DNA of 64,000 bases from Luzula sylvatica (taxonomy: Eukaryota > Streptophyta > Magnoliopsida > Poales > Juncaceae): the NCBI GenBank assembly GCA_946800325.1, contig OX326957.1, positions 50,047,307-50,111,306 on the forward strand, in the 5' to 3' direction. Made by a program: the position numbers and the translations under genes. Within the stretch, counting starts at the first letter, position 1; every line of letters begins with the position of its first letter. Below the pieces are notes generated by a model, which was given only the letters and a program-made list of their open reading frames with translations, ran no database searches and was not told the origin of the DNA. Below, in pieces: positions 12,001 through 23,769 of the stretch.

Positions 12001-15000
12001 CTTCAATTTTAGGATTTTTTTCGAAATTTGCTCGTGTTAGATTTCAATAACGAAGTTTTTTTTGAGGAAAACATGAAAACTAAGTATTTTGCTCGCTTTG
12101 GACATTAATTTTGACATTTTATAGAAAAATATGATAATCGAAATTTTTTAAGGCGTTGGACTTTATTTTTTGCTTTTTTCATGATTTTTAGAAAAATAGA
12201 AATTTGTTTGTGTTAGTCTTCAATTGCGGAGTTTTTTTAGAAAAACATGAAATTTGAGTAACATCGAATTTGGCATGTTTTAGAAAAATACAATAATTGA
12301 TTTTTTAAGGTGTTAGTTAGACTTCACTTTTGGAATTTGTATTTGAATTTTTTTTTTAAATAGAAGTTTGTTTGTGTTAGTCTTGAATTACATAATTTTT
12401 GAAGGAAGACATGAAAACTAAATATTAGTCTCGTTCGAGACACAAATTTTAACATTTTTTAAAAAAAAGGTTTATAATTAGTTTTTTTGAAGGTGTTAGA
12501 CTATGCTTTTTGGATTATTTTTTAAAAAATAGTATTTTGCTTGTGATTGTCTTCAATTATGATGTTTTTTAGGAAAACTGAGTATTTTGCTCGTTCGAGA
12601 CATCAATTTGGCACTTTTAAAAAAAAAAACATGATAACGGATTTATTTTAAGGTGTCCGACTTCACTATTTAGATTTTTCGAAATTTCAGAAAATAGAAA
12701 TTTTATTGCATTAGACTTCAAGTACGAAGATTTTTTTGAGGAAAACATGAAAACTACGTATTTTTCTTGTTTTAGACATAAATTTTGACATTTCATAGAA
12801 AAAACTGTTATTTGATTTTTTTTTTGAAGGTGTTAGACTTCACTTTTTTGCATTTGTTTTTTATAGTTTCGAAAAAGAAAAAAAAATGTAAATTTGCTCG
12901 TGTTAGTTTTCAATTATGGAGTTTTTTGAGGAAATTATGAAAACTGAGTATTTTTTCTCGTTTTAGACATCCAATTTAGAATTTTATTGAAACATATGAT
13001 AATTGATTTATTTTAAGGTGTTATAATTCACTTTTGAATTTCTTTTCAAAAGTTTTTAAAACATAAAAAATTCCTTGTGTTATTTTTCAATTATGGAGTT
13101 TTTCGAGGAAAACATAAAAACTCAATTTTTTGTTCGTTCTAGAAATAAATTTTGACAATTTATAGAAAACCATGATAATTCGTTTTTTTTAATGTGTTAA
13201 ACTTCATTTTTTTATTGTTTTTTAAAAATTTGCTCGTGTTAGTCTTCAATTCCGAAGTCTTTTTTGAGGAAAACATGAAAACTAAGTACATTGATCGTTT
13301 TGGACATCAATTTTGACATTTTATAGAAAAATATGATAATAGATTTTTTCGAAGGCGTTGGACTTTACTTTTTGCATTTTCCCAAGATTTTGTAAAAAAT
13401 AGAAATTTGTTTGTGTTAGTCTTCAATTGCGGAGTTCTTTGAGGAAAACATGAAATCTGAGTATTTGGCTCGTTCTAGACATCGAATTTGGCATGTTTTA
13501 GAAAAAATTCAATAATTGATTTTTTAAGGTGTTAGTTAGACTTCAATTTTGGAATTTGTATTTGAATATTTGGAAAAATAGAAGTTTGTTTGTGTTAGTC
13601 TTCAATTACATAGTTTTTGGAGGAAGACATGAAAACTAAATATTAGTCTCGATCGAGACACAAATTTTAACTGTTTTAGAAAAACGTTTTATAATTAATT
13701 CTTTTGAAGGTATTAGACTACACTTTTTGATTTTTTTTGCAAAAAAAATAGAATTTTGCTTGTGATTGTCTTCAATTATGATGTTTTGTTTGAGGAAAAC
13801 TGAGTATTTTGCTCGTCCCAGACATCAAATTGGCACTTTTAAAAAAAACATGATAACTGGTTTTTTTAAGGTGTCCGACTCCACTATTTAGATTTTTTCA
13901 TAATTTCAGAAAAAAAGAAATTTTATTGCATTAGTCTTCAAGTACGAATTTGTTTTTAGGAAAACATGAAAACTACGTATTTTCTTGATTTAGACATAAA
14001 TTTTAACATTTCATACAAAAATATGTTACTTGATATTTTTTAAGGCGTTGAACTTCACTTTTTGCATTTTTCCAAGATTTTGCAAAAAATAGAAATTTGT
14101 TTGTGTTAGTCTTCAATTGCGGAGTTTTTTTGAGGAAAACATGAAATCTGAGTATTTGGCTCGTTCTAGACATCGAATTTTGCATGTTTTAGAAAAAATT
14201 CAATAATTGATTTTTTAAGGTGTTAGTTAGACTTCACTTTTGGAATTTGTAGTTAAATTTTTTGAAAAATAAAAGTTTGTTTGTGTTAGTCTTCAATTAC
14301 ATAGTTTTTGAAGGAAGACATGAAAACTAAATATTAGTCTCGATCAAGACACAAATTTTAACTTTTTTAGAAAAAGTTTTATAATTAATTTTTTTTGAAG
14401 GTGTTAGACTACACTTTTAGGAGTCGTTTGAAAAAAAATAGAATTTTGCTTGTGATTGGCTTCAATTATGAAGTTTTATTGAGGAAAACATGAAAACTGA
14501 ATATTTTGCTCGTTCAAGACATCAATTTGGCACTTTTTAGAAAAAAGATGATAACTGATTTTTTTGAAGGTGTCCGACTTCACTATTTAGATTTTTTTCG
14601 AAATTTCAGGAAAATAGATATTTGATTGCATTAGTCTTCGTGTACGAAGTTTTTTTGAGGAAAACATGAAAACTACGTGTTTTTCTTGATTTAGACATAA
14701 ATTTTAACATTTCATACAAAAATAGGTTACTAGATTTTTTTGAAAGTGTTAGACTTCATTTTTTGCATTTTTTTATAGTTTCGAAAAAGAAAAAATATAT
14801 ATATATATTTGCTTGTGTTAGTCATCAATTATGGTGTTTTTTGAGGAAATTATGAGAACTTAGTATTTTTCATCGTTTTAGACAGCCAATTTGGCAATTT
14901 GTAGAAAAACATGATAATGGATTTATTTGAATGTGTTATGCTTCACTTTTGGAATTTGTTTCAGAAATTTTTTAAAACTATAAATTTGCTTGTGTTAGTC

Positions 15001-15106
15001 TTCAATTATGGAGTTTTTCGGGAAAAACATAAAAACTCAATTTTTTGTTCGTTGTAGAAATAAATTTTGACAATTTTTAGAGAAACATGATAATTCATTT
15101 TTTTAA
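6016..15106. repeat. AT-rich ~173-bp satellite array with higher-order structure, left part
   Basis: Each ~165-185-bp monomer contains recurring blocks: GTGTTAGTCTTCAATTA, GAGGAAAACATGAAAAC, GTTCTAGACAT and AAGGTGTTAGACTTCAC. Monomers from 6016 to about 8100 are not clearly ordered. From about 8104 they fall into seven types repeating in order. Type 1, recognised by ACATCCAATTTGGCATTTT, recurs at about 8104, 9316, 10543, 11763, 12966 and 14882. Spacing is about 1.20-1.23 kb, except the last interval, which has 11 monomers. It is non-coding; the short open frames are chance. Confidence 0.92.
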
Positions 15107-15172
15107 GGAAAAAAGTGAACAGTACCCAGGTTTCGAAAGTTTATTCAGAAAAAATATTAGATGTAACCTTTT

Positions 15173-17489
15173 CGGACTCTGAGAGACCCAAAAATGATGA
15201 ATTTTCGGACTCTCAGAGTCCGGAAAATTTGGCTTCCATTTCCTCCATCGTAAGGCATCTAAATTTAATTAAAGCCAAAAAAGGTACAATAATCGAATTG
15301 AGCTGGGTGTAATTAAGGCAATGGATGGGTGGAATGATTGGTGAAAAAAACCGGACTCTGAGAGTCCGGAATAGTGCAAGGAAGGGTGCAATGAATGGTG
15401 TTTATACACACACATACATACACATACATACACAACACATACATTTGGGAGTGATTAATGGTGATTAATGGTTGTATAATTGGTTAAGCAAAAATTCAGA
15501 CTCTCAGAGTCCGAAATTTTTGTTCTCCAAATTGTATATATTGGGTACACCCAAATTGTACCCAATAATACACACAATTAATATATTTTTTTAATAAAAT
15601 TAATTACATATTTTTAAAAATTATTTATTAAAAAAAATTTATTCATCATGACAATAAATATTTTTGTAATAAATAGTTTTTAATGAATAATATTAAAATT
15701 ATGTTAAATATATCTTGATTAAAATCAACAGAACGATACGAAAACCGAACGAATCAAATGAGATAAAATCAACTGAACGATACGAAAACCGAACGGACAA
15801 TCCAACGACTCGAAAACGTAATAACAATTTATTAAAATATATCTTGATTTTTTTATTATTCATTAAAAATTATTTAAATACATAATTAATTTTATTAAAA
15901 AAATATTAATTCTGTGTATTATTGGGTACAATTTGGATGTACCCAATATAAACAAATTTTTGTTCTCCCAAATTGTATATATTGGGTACACCCAAATTGT
16001 ACAAAATAATACACAAAATTAATATATTTTTAATAAAAATAACTATATATTTAATAAAATTATTTATTAAAAAAATTATTCATCATGACAATAAATATTT
16101 TTGTAATAAATAATTTTTAATGAATAATATTAAAATTATGTTAAATATATCTTGATTAAAATCAACTGAACGATACGAAAACCGAATGAATCAAATGAGA
16201 TAAAATCAACTAAACGATACGAAAACGAACGGACAATCCAACGATTCGAAAACGTAATAACAATTTATTAAAATATATCTTGATTTTTTTCTTATTCATT
16301 GAAAATTATTTAAATATATAATTAATTTTATTAAATAAATATTAATTATGTGTATTACTGGGTACAATTTGGGTGTACCCAATATATACAATTTGCTATC
16401 AACAAAATTTCGGACTCTTAGAGTCCGAAATTTTTGTTCACCCAAATTGTATATATTGGGTACACCCAAATTGTATCCAATAATACACACAATTAATATT
16501 ATTTTTATTAAAATTAATTATATATTTTAAAAAATTATTTATTAAAAATTAATGACAATTAATATTTTTGTAATAAATAATTTTTAATGAATAATATTAA
16601 ACTTATGTTAAATATATCTTGATTAAAATCAACTGAACGATACGAGAACCGAACGAATCAAATGAGATAAAATCAACTGAACGATACGAAAACCGAACAG
16701 ACAATCCAACGACTCGAAAACGTAATAACAATTTATTAAAATATTTCTTGATTTTTTTATTATTCATTAAAAAAATTTAAATATATAATTATTTTTATTA
16801 AAAAAATATTAATTTTGTGTATTATTGGGTACAATTTGGGTGTAACCAATATATACAATTTGGGGTCAACAAAAATTCGAACTCTCAGAGTCCGAAATTT
16901 TTGTTCTCTCAAATTGTATATATTGGGTACACCCAAATTGTACCCAATAATACACACAATTAATAATTTTTTAATAAAATTAATTATATATTTTAAAAAA
17001 TTATTTATTAAAAAATTTATTCATCAAATGACAATAAATATTTTTGTAATAAATAATTTTTAATGACTAATATTAAAATTAATTTAAATATATCTTGATT
17101 AAAATCAACTGAACGATACGAAAACCGAACGAATCAAATGAGATAAAATCAACTGAACGATACGAAAACCGAAAGGACAATCCAACGACTCGAAAACGTA
17201 ATAACAATTTATTAAAATATATCTTGATTTTTTTATTATTCAATAAAAATTATTTAAATATATAATTAATTTTATTAAAAAAATATTAATTGTGTGTATT
17301 ATTGGGTACAATTTGGGTGTACCCAATATATACAATTTGGGAGATCAAAAATTTCGGACTCTGAGAGTCCGAATTTTTGCTTAACCAATTTTACAGCCAT
17401 TAATCACCATTAATCACTCCCAAATGCATGCAAATATTTCGGACTCTCAGAGTCCGAAAATTCATCAAATTTCGGACTCTCAGAGTCCG
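15173..17489. repeat. Nine copies of a 17-bp dyad, CGGACTCTSAGAGTCCG
   Basis: Copies start at 15173 (right half degenerate), 15206, 15352, 15496 (one change), 16411 (one change at the centre), 16878 (one change), 17355, 17440 and 17473. The motif is an 8-bp perfect inverted repeat around a single central G or C. It occurs in both arms and at most unit junctions, and was not noticed elsewhere in the window. Confidence 0.9.
15528..17338. repeat. Four tandem ~425-bp hairpin-capable units inside the Mutator-like element
   Basis: Units at about 15528-15958, 15970-16394, 16444-16861 and 16911-17338 are near-identical. Each begins AAATTGTATATATTGGGTAC and ends in the inverse complement, giving arms of roughly 130 bp. 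The central ~100 bp carries AACTGAACGATACGAAAACC twice. Three of the five boundaries and both outer edges were compared: four carry the 17-bp dyad, and the junction between units 1 and 2 lacks it. Copies were probably multiplied by tandem duplication of unit plus spacer. Confidence 0.85.
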
Positions 17490-17571
17490 ATAGTGTTACA
17501 TTTCATATTTTATTCAAAACTGGTTTTTTCTGAATAAACATTCAAAACTTGTGTACTGTTCACTTTTTTCC

Positions 17572-19528
17572 TTTATTTAATGTGTTAAAAACTTCACTTT
17601 TTGGATTTTTTTTTTCGAAATTTGCTCGTGTTAGTATTCAATTACGAAGTTTTATTTTTTGAGGAAAACTTGATAACTAAGTATTTTTCTCGTTTTGAAC
17701 ATCAATTTTGATATTTTATAAAAATATGATAATTGATTTCTTTGAAGGCTTTGGACTTTACTTTTTGAACTTTTTCAAATATTTTGTAAAAAATTGAAAT
17801 TTGTTAGTGTTAGTCTTCAATTGCGGAGTTTTTTGAGGAAAACATGAAATCTGAGTATTTGGCTCGTTCTAGATATCCAATTTGGCATTTTTTAGAAAAA
17901 ATACTATAATTGATTTTTTTAAGGTGTTAGATTTCACTTTTGGAATTTGTTGTTGAAATTTTTTAAAAAATAGAAGTTTGTTTGTGTTAGTCTTAAATTA
18001 AATAGTTTTTTGGAGGAAGACATGAAAACTGAATGTTACCCTCTTTCTAGACACCAATTTTAACATTTTGAGAAAAATTATTATAATTAATATTTTTGAA
18101 GGTGTTCGACTATACTTTTTGGATTTTTTTTTTAAAAATAAAATTTTGCTTGTGATTTGTCTTCAATTATGAAGTTTTTTTGAGAAAAACATGAAAACTG
18201 AGTATTTTGCTCGTTCAAGACATCAATTTCGCACTTTTACAAAAAAACATGATAACAAAAGTTTTTAAGGTGTCTGACTTCACTATTTTGATTTTTTTCG
18301 AAATTTGATTGCATGAGTCTTCAAGTACGAAGTTTTTTTAGGAAAACATGAAAACTACGTATTTTTCTTGTTTTAGACATAAATTTTGACATTTCATAGA
18401 AAATATGTTACATGGTTTTTTTGAAGGTGTTGGACTTCCCTTTTTTATTTTTTGATATTTTTTAAAAAGCAAAAAATTGAAATTTGCTTGTGTTAGTCCT
18501 AAATTATGGAGTTTTTTGAGGAAATTATAAAAACAGAGTATTTTTCTTCGTTCTGGACATCCAATTTTGCATTTTATAGAACAATATAATAATTGATTTA
18601 TTTGAATGTGTTATACTTCACTTTTTGAATTTGTTTTTGAAAACATAGAAATTTTCTTGTGTTGGTCTTCAATTATGCAGTTTTTTGAGGAAAACATAAA
18701 AAATAAATATTTTGTTCGTTCTAGACATAAATTTTGGCACTTTTTAGAAAAACATGATAATTCATTTTTTTTAATGTGTTAAACTTCACTATTAGGATTT
18801 TTACAAAAAAATTAAAAAATAGAAATTTGATTGTTGTAGTCTTCAGTTATGAAGTTTTTTTTTTTTTTGAAGAAAACATGAAAACTAAGTATTTTGCTTG
18901 TTTTATACATAAATGTTTATGTTTCATACAAAAATATGATAATTTATTTTTTTGAAGGTTATAGACTTTACGTTTTACATTTGTTTTCCAAGATTTTTTA
19001 AAAATAGAAATTTGTTTGTGTTAGTCCTCAATTGCGGACTTTTTTGAGGAAAACATGAAATGCGAGTATTTGGCTCGTTCTGGACATCCAATTCGGCATT
19101 TCGTATAGAAAATAATATAATTTTTTTTAAGGTGTTAGTTAGACTTCAATTTAGGAATTTGTTTTTGAATTTTTTAAAAGAATAGAAGTTTGCTTGTGTT
19201 AGTCTTATATTACATTGTTTTTTGGTGGAAAACATGAAAACTTAATATTAGGCTCGTTCTAGACATCAATTTTAATCTTATTCGAAAAGGTATGATAATT
19301 AATTTTTTTTAAGGTGTTATAGACTGCACTTTTTAGATTTTTCAATGATAGTCTTGAATTATGAAGTTTTTTGAGGAAAACATGAAAACTGAGTATTTTG
19401 CTCGTTTATGACATTAATTTGGCACTTTTTAAAAAAGCATGATAACTGATTTCTTTTAAGGTGTCCGACTTCACTATTTATATTTTAATGAAAACTAAGT
19501 ATTTTTCTTGTTTTAGACATAAATTTTG
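17572..19528. repeat. AT-rich satellite array, right part
   Basis: Continuation of the left array in register: after the insertion inside a type-2 monomer, types 3 to 7, then 1 (about 18551) to 7 follow. The last monomer breaks off after AAATTTTG at 19528, where LTR-like sequence starts. The distance from type 1 at 14882 to type 1 at 18551, minus the element and one TSD copy, is about 1.2 kb. Confidence 0.9.
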
Positions 19529-19621
19529 CTAGTTTGTTGTGTAAAGACTCTAGGTCCTTGTTAGTCCTTTTTGTAATAGGAACTATTATAAGAGGTTCGT
19601 CACGCTCTCTCGTGACGGAGA
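19529..19621 (+). mobile_element. Sirevirus-type LTR fragment, left piece
   Basis: Non-satellite sequence between the array end and the Copia element. It continues, after the Copia insertion, at 44520: the TSD GGAGA lies at 19617-19621 and 44515-44519. The right piece carries U5-like sequence ending near a C-rich tract, as in Sirevirus LTRs. The truncation abuts the satellite directly. Confidence 0.55.
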
Positions 19622-20506
19622 TGTTGGGTATCGGTATCACTACCGAGCCACGCGCAGCGGATTGAATGGCCCGGTCCGATCCGATCCCGAGGACCACGCC
19701 GTCGTTTTAATGATATGAATCATGCTATGCAACTAATCCTATGAAATTAACTCTTAATTCATAGAGAATCATACCACGTGAAATTGATCACGGAGAAGGG
19801 TTGACTCTTGCGTAGTTGCTCTTGTCCTTGCTTCGACTCCGGCGACAAGCACGTCCCACGCCCGCGCGATTCGACACCTTGCTCAAAGCTCCGATTTGTC
19901 GTATACAACCGGAATTTCTCCGGTTTGGATCCGACCTTGCTCGTTCTTGCTCTCCTTGGATCACAATCCAAGATCTCAGTTGAGATCTCTCTACTCGTAT
20001 CCACCTCGAGTTGTTGCCTTCCGGTTACGTGTAAATCCTTCTAGAATACTTACACGTAATCTTGCTTGAATCTAGAACTTGAAGAAACTCTTTCTCCAAT
20101 TCTTTCTCTCTCTCTAATGGCTAACTTGGTGAAGAAGATGAATAATCCAACCCTCTCTCTAATGCACCAGATATGAGATTATATACCATTAATCTCAGAT
20201 CAAGCCATTAATTACGACAATCAATTCAGGAAAAAACTGAAACAAACAATTCGGAACATAGTTCGTTCGAACTCACTTTTGGGTTCGTTCGAACGAACCA
20301 GTCACTATTAGTATGTTATATTAATTCGTTCGAACTGAATCACTATTCAGTAGAACTAACTATAGTGCGTTCGAACACACTATATAGTTCGTTCGAACGA
20401 ACCCTTTCCTGGTTCAAGAATTCTTACAATCTCATTGTGAGTTCAATTCTTTGATCATCCTTATTTTGTACTTTCTTCTAGTTGAACCAAAATTGTATTT
20501 CCTTCA
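19622..20506 (-). repeat. 3' LTR of the outer Copia element (885 bp)
   Basis: Matches 34194-34878 plus 44311-44514. On the minus strand a TATA-like TATATAAT (20178-20185) precedes a GA/CT-rich leader, as expected at a U3/R boundary. GTTCGTTCGAACGAAC-type dyads occur at about 20260-20405, within U3. Confidence 0.9.
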
Positions 20507-20520
20507 GTCTCCCACTCAGT
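20507..20520 (-). promoter_or_regulatory. Polypurine tract of the outer Copia element
   Basis: On the minus strand CTGAGTGGGAGAC immediately precedes the LTR start TGAAGG, the usual Copia PPT layout. Confidence 0.75.
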
Positions 20521-21643
20521 TTCAGATCTAACTAAAGATTGTACTAATGTATATCATATATACATTTGTCTAGAGAAAATATATGTATATCATATATACA
20601 ATGATTATATATATTCAAGCTCGAAATAAAACAACTCTATTTGTGACCGCGTAGGTTCGTATCAAGCAGTGGTAGTAAACTTATGCCTAAGTTCACAGGC
20701 TCATGAGAGGGATCTAGGAAAGAATCCATCATAGCTTTCCCAAGTCGAATACGAAAAATGATTGTGATCATTTATACCTATCTCGAACGGTGATATTTAA
20801 TTCTCTTGTTCGCGATATCCGTCAATCAAAAGGCATGGCAATAGTCATCTTTATAATTTGATTGACTATACTTATTGTCTCGATACCCAATTTAATCAAC
20901 AAACACAATCGATATTAACTATTAATATCATTGACTCTGGCCAGAGATTTCGTTGATCAATTCATCGATAGGCCTAAGGGATATATCTTTCTCTCGAAAG
21001 GAACAATTTCTATCTTGATGATTCACATCAAATTCCGTGTTTCAGATAATACCCGATCATAATCCCATGACCATCCTGTTACAGACAGTGGAAGATTATA
21101 TCTAAGTATCATGTTACGCACGAAAAATGATCCATGATCATCTCAAGTGTGAAGAATTAAAATCCCATTCGTAACGATTCCATCTACAATGACTAAACCA
21201 TGTCATGTTATCGCACTTTTGGTCAAGTCACAATATACATAACCTAATGTATATCCATATTCCCGATTCGACAAACTCTTTGTCCTATGATTAGCAAAAC
21301 ATAATCATCACCTCGGCGAATATACTCGTGTACACGTTAGTCTATTATCTTATAATAGATATACTTATCACATAAGTATCCTAATCGTGACTAGGGACGT
21401 TTTGAAATATAACTTTTGAAATGTGACGGTTTTACTTAACATGATCACGTATCACATAAACGCTCACACAAGTCATAAATCAAGGTTCGTGTAATCAAAT
21501 TACACAACCACGCACAAGTTTTCATATAAGAGATAAATGCAAATAAAATATAAAATTTTGAAATTGCATTAATATAGCATAAGTCTTGGGTGATACATCG
21601 TTTACAATAAATAACTTATCATAACAACTATTGTTTTAGATAA
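20521..21643 (-). other. 3' untranslated internal region of the outer Copia element
   Basis: Non-coding sequence between the end of pol and the PPT. It is clearly homologous to about 24818-25980 of the nested sister element (shared TGATTAGCAAAACATAATCA and other blocks), so it belongs to the Copia family. Confidence 0.65.
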
Positions 21644-21916
21644 CTACAAACCAACTTCCTCCTCTAGGTATCTCAAACCTATAGTTCTAGCATGACGTTC
21701 ATGTTTCGCAACTGGAAGTGGCTTCGTAAACGGATCCGCTACATTCTCGTCAGTATCAATCTTCAAAATCACAACATCTTGCCTTTGTAAAATCTCACGA
21801 ATCAAGTGGAATTTACGCAAGATATGTTTGGAGCGATGATGCGATCTCGGTTCCTTGGCCTGTGCTATTGCTCCCGTATTGTCACAATACACAGCCACGG
21901 GTTCCGAGATGCTTGG
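21644..21916 (-). pseudogene. Copia pol, C-terminal end of RNase H (outer element)
   Basis: Encodes the terminal part of a Copia polyprotein: YCDNTGAIAQAKEPRSHH, SKHILRKFHLIREI and DENVADPFTKPLP, ending with its natural stop. The upstream frame is cut at 21917 by a solo LTR whose TSD CTTGG lies within the codons preceding the YCDN motif. The remainder of RNase H resumes at 23413. Confidence 0.9.
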
Positions 21917-23407
21917 TGATAACGGTCTTTTTGCACGTCTAAAACGCGTATCGTTGTTTTAAAGTCCCGTAATATCAAACAAGTGAATTATATGGTTGTA
22001 TAGCAGAAAATAATAGATTCGTTCCACAGGGAGCTATTGCGTCAAAATAGGATTAAACTTCAGATCTTTAAAATAATTATTTCGAAGTTTCCAAAATTAA
22101 TGAAAATTTGTGTAGAGATAGTTCTGAATATTATCAAATTTATCCTAAAATTTCAAACAATTTGAACAACGGAATAAAAAGTTATTAACGAATTACAATC
22201 AGGTCTCTGAAAAACAGTCCCCTGGAAACAGCAGGTTTTCAGTTTAAGTGACAGTTTTCAAAAATTCATATCAATTCGAATATTTCATGAAATTCTACGA
22301 TTCAAAAAGTTCCCGAAACTAGAAATGAAGATCTACGCAGAACAAAAAGAGAACAAAAATATCACACAAAAAGAGAGCAAAAGATCGAGTCAAGAAACAA
22401 AGATTTAGAGCAAAGAAAGAGATTCATTAAACCACAAACCCTTTACACAATTCCAAGTCAATTAAAGCTACAAGAATTTCAAGAAAGGAAAGAAAACACC
22501 TAAAGAGATGAAGTAAGCTTCGAGTCTCGTCGTGGATGCCTTCCTCGTTGTTCGAGATGCGTAGAAAGCTAGTCACCTCGCACAACTCGTTCCTTTCGTA
22601 CCGATTCACTCGCCAATCGAAGAAATCTCCAAACCGGCTGCATGAACTCGAGATTAGCAAGGAATCAATCGGAAGAAAGCTCCCAATCAATTAGAGAAAG
22701 CTCGTCTCCTTGCTTGCGCGGATTAGGACGAAGAAAGCTTCAATCAAAAACCTCACAACTCGATCTTCGTCGAAGTGTAGACCAACTCACCGAATGAAGT
22801 AAGCTTCTATTCGGTGCTCGATCTTAGAGAATTATCGTTTGAATATGAAATTCTTGTGTGTTCTTGAAAGTTCTTGGACTTGCTTAAGAGGGAGAGAGAG
22901 AGAGAGAGAGAGAGAGAATGGGCATAAAAGAGCGTGAGAGTGCTCCGAAGAGCGGGGGAGGGGAAGCTTTTCTCATAGGCCTTGGGGTCTTATTTATAGT
23001 GTCATTGGGGCTTTCCCATTGGCCGAGATATGGGTGAGAGGATTGAGGGTAGTTGGGGGTGGTAGGTGAGGTAGGTGGGGCTGTAGAGTGGCAATTGTGT
23101 GAGTGGTTTTCGAGTAGAGTTTGGTGCAATCTCTTATGTTGATGATTATTTGCCTTCTCCTTCACACGTGTACCGAATTGGTCGGTATGATATATCGATT
23201 TTAACGGCGTGAGGAGACGAAGGCAACTACACTCTTGGATTGCCGATAATTTCCACCTAAGATCTGTAATTAAGCAATAAAACACACTTAGTGAAGAAAT
23301 ATTCTTGTTATCTCAAATATGAACAATTGTATATATAAAGTTGTGATTCAAAAGGGCTAAAATCCCCAAATTAGATATCAAAAAGGTGCCTTATTTTCCT
23401 CTTATCA
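21917..23407 (-). mobile_element. Solo LTR (1,491 bp) inserted in Copia RNase H
   Basis: Starts TGATAACGG and ends CTCTTATCA, flanked by perfect 5-bp duplications CTTGG (21912-21916 and 23408-23412). It has no primer site, PPT or coding region, so it reads as a solo LTR left by LTR-LTR recombination. On the minus strand TATAAATA (22991-22998) is followed by a long CT tract, which suggests minus orientation. The lineage was not identified; Ty3-type is possible. Confidence 0.8.
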
Positions 23408-23412
23408 CTTGG

Positions 23413-23769
23413 TACAACACCAAGTTCGGTCACGAACTTCTTGACCCAAACCGCCTCCTTTGCGACTTCCGAAGCCGCGATGCATTCTGCTTCCGTCGTA
23501 GAGTCAGCAACTATCAGTTGTTTGAAACTCTTCCTTGTTTGGAAACTGGTATCGGTGTAACCTATTACAACCAATCCGTTATCCTCGCCACCATAAATTA
23601 AAAACTGATCCTTAGTTCTTCTCAAGTACTTAAGGATAGTTTTCACGGCTTGCCAATGCGGATCACCTGGATTCGATTGGTAACGTGATAGGACACTTAA
23701 TGCATATGACACGTCAGGTCTCGTACAGATCATGGCATACATGATAGATCCAACTGCCGAAGCATATGG
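23413..23769 (-). pseudogene. Copia pol, RNase H region (outer element)
   Basis: Encodes YASAVGSIMYAMICTRPDVS, LSRYQSNPGDPHWQAVKTIL, a GYTDTSF motif and ADSTTEAECIAASEVAKEAV, up to TELGVVPS. Between GYTDTSFQT and IVADSTTEAE the usual intervening ~25 residues are missing (around 23520-23545), a small internal deletion in the RNase H core. It is cut on one side by the solo LTR and on the other by the nested sister Copia LTR at 23770. Confidence 0.9.

Larger units (their letters stand above)
15107..17571. mobile_element. Non-autonomous Mutator-like element made of nested inverted repeats
   Basis: Ends are GGAAAAAAGTGAACAGTAC on the left and its near-exact inverse complement on the right. Flanking 9-mers are TTTTTTTAA and TTTATTTAA (8 of 9 match), and the satellite monomer reads on across the insertion once one copy is removed. 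The right arm (17339-17571) matches the reverse complement of the left arm, which carries an extra internal block around 15225-15440. The terminal repeats are therefore about 230 bp. Long TIRs with a 9-bp TSD suggest a MULE. No transposase is present. Between the arms are four tandem palindromic units and nine copies of a 17-bp dyad. Confidence 0.82.

Noticed and set aside
15115..17063. Short frames (about 60-80 aa) in the palindromic element
   Set aside because: They read through the inverted repeats, appear on both strands with the same words (YNLGVPNIYNL) and have no independent coding signal.
15173..17489. CRISPR-like array
   Set aside because: Dyads are irregularly spaced, spacers are themselves repeats, and the genome is a plant.
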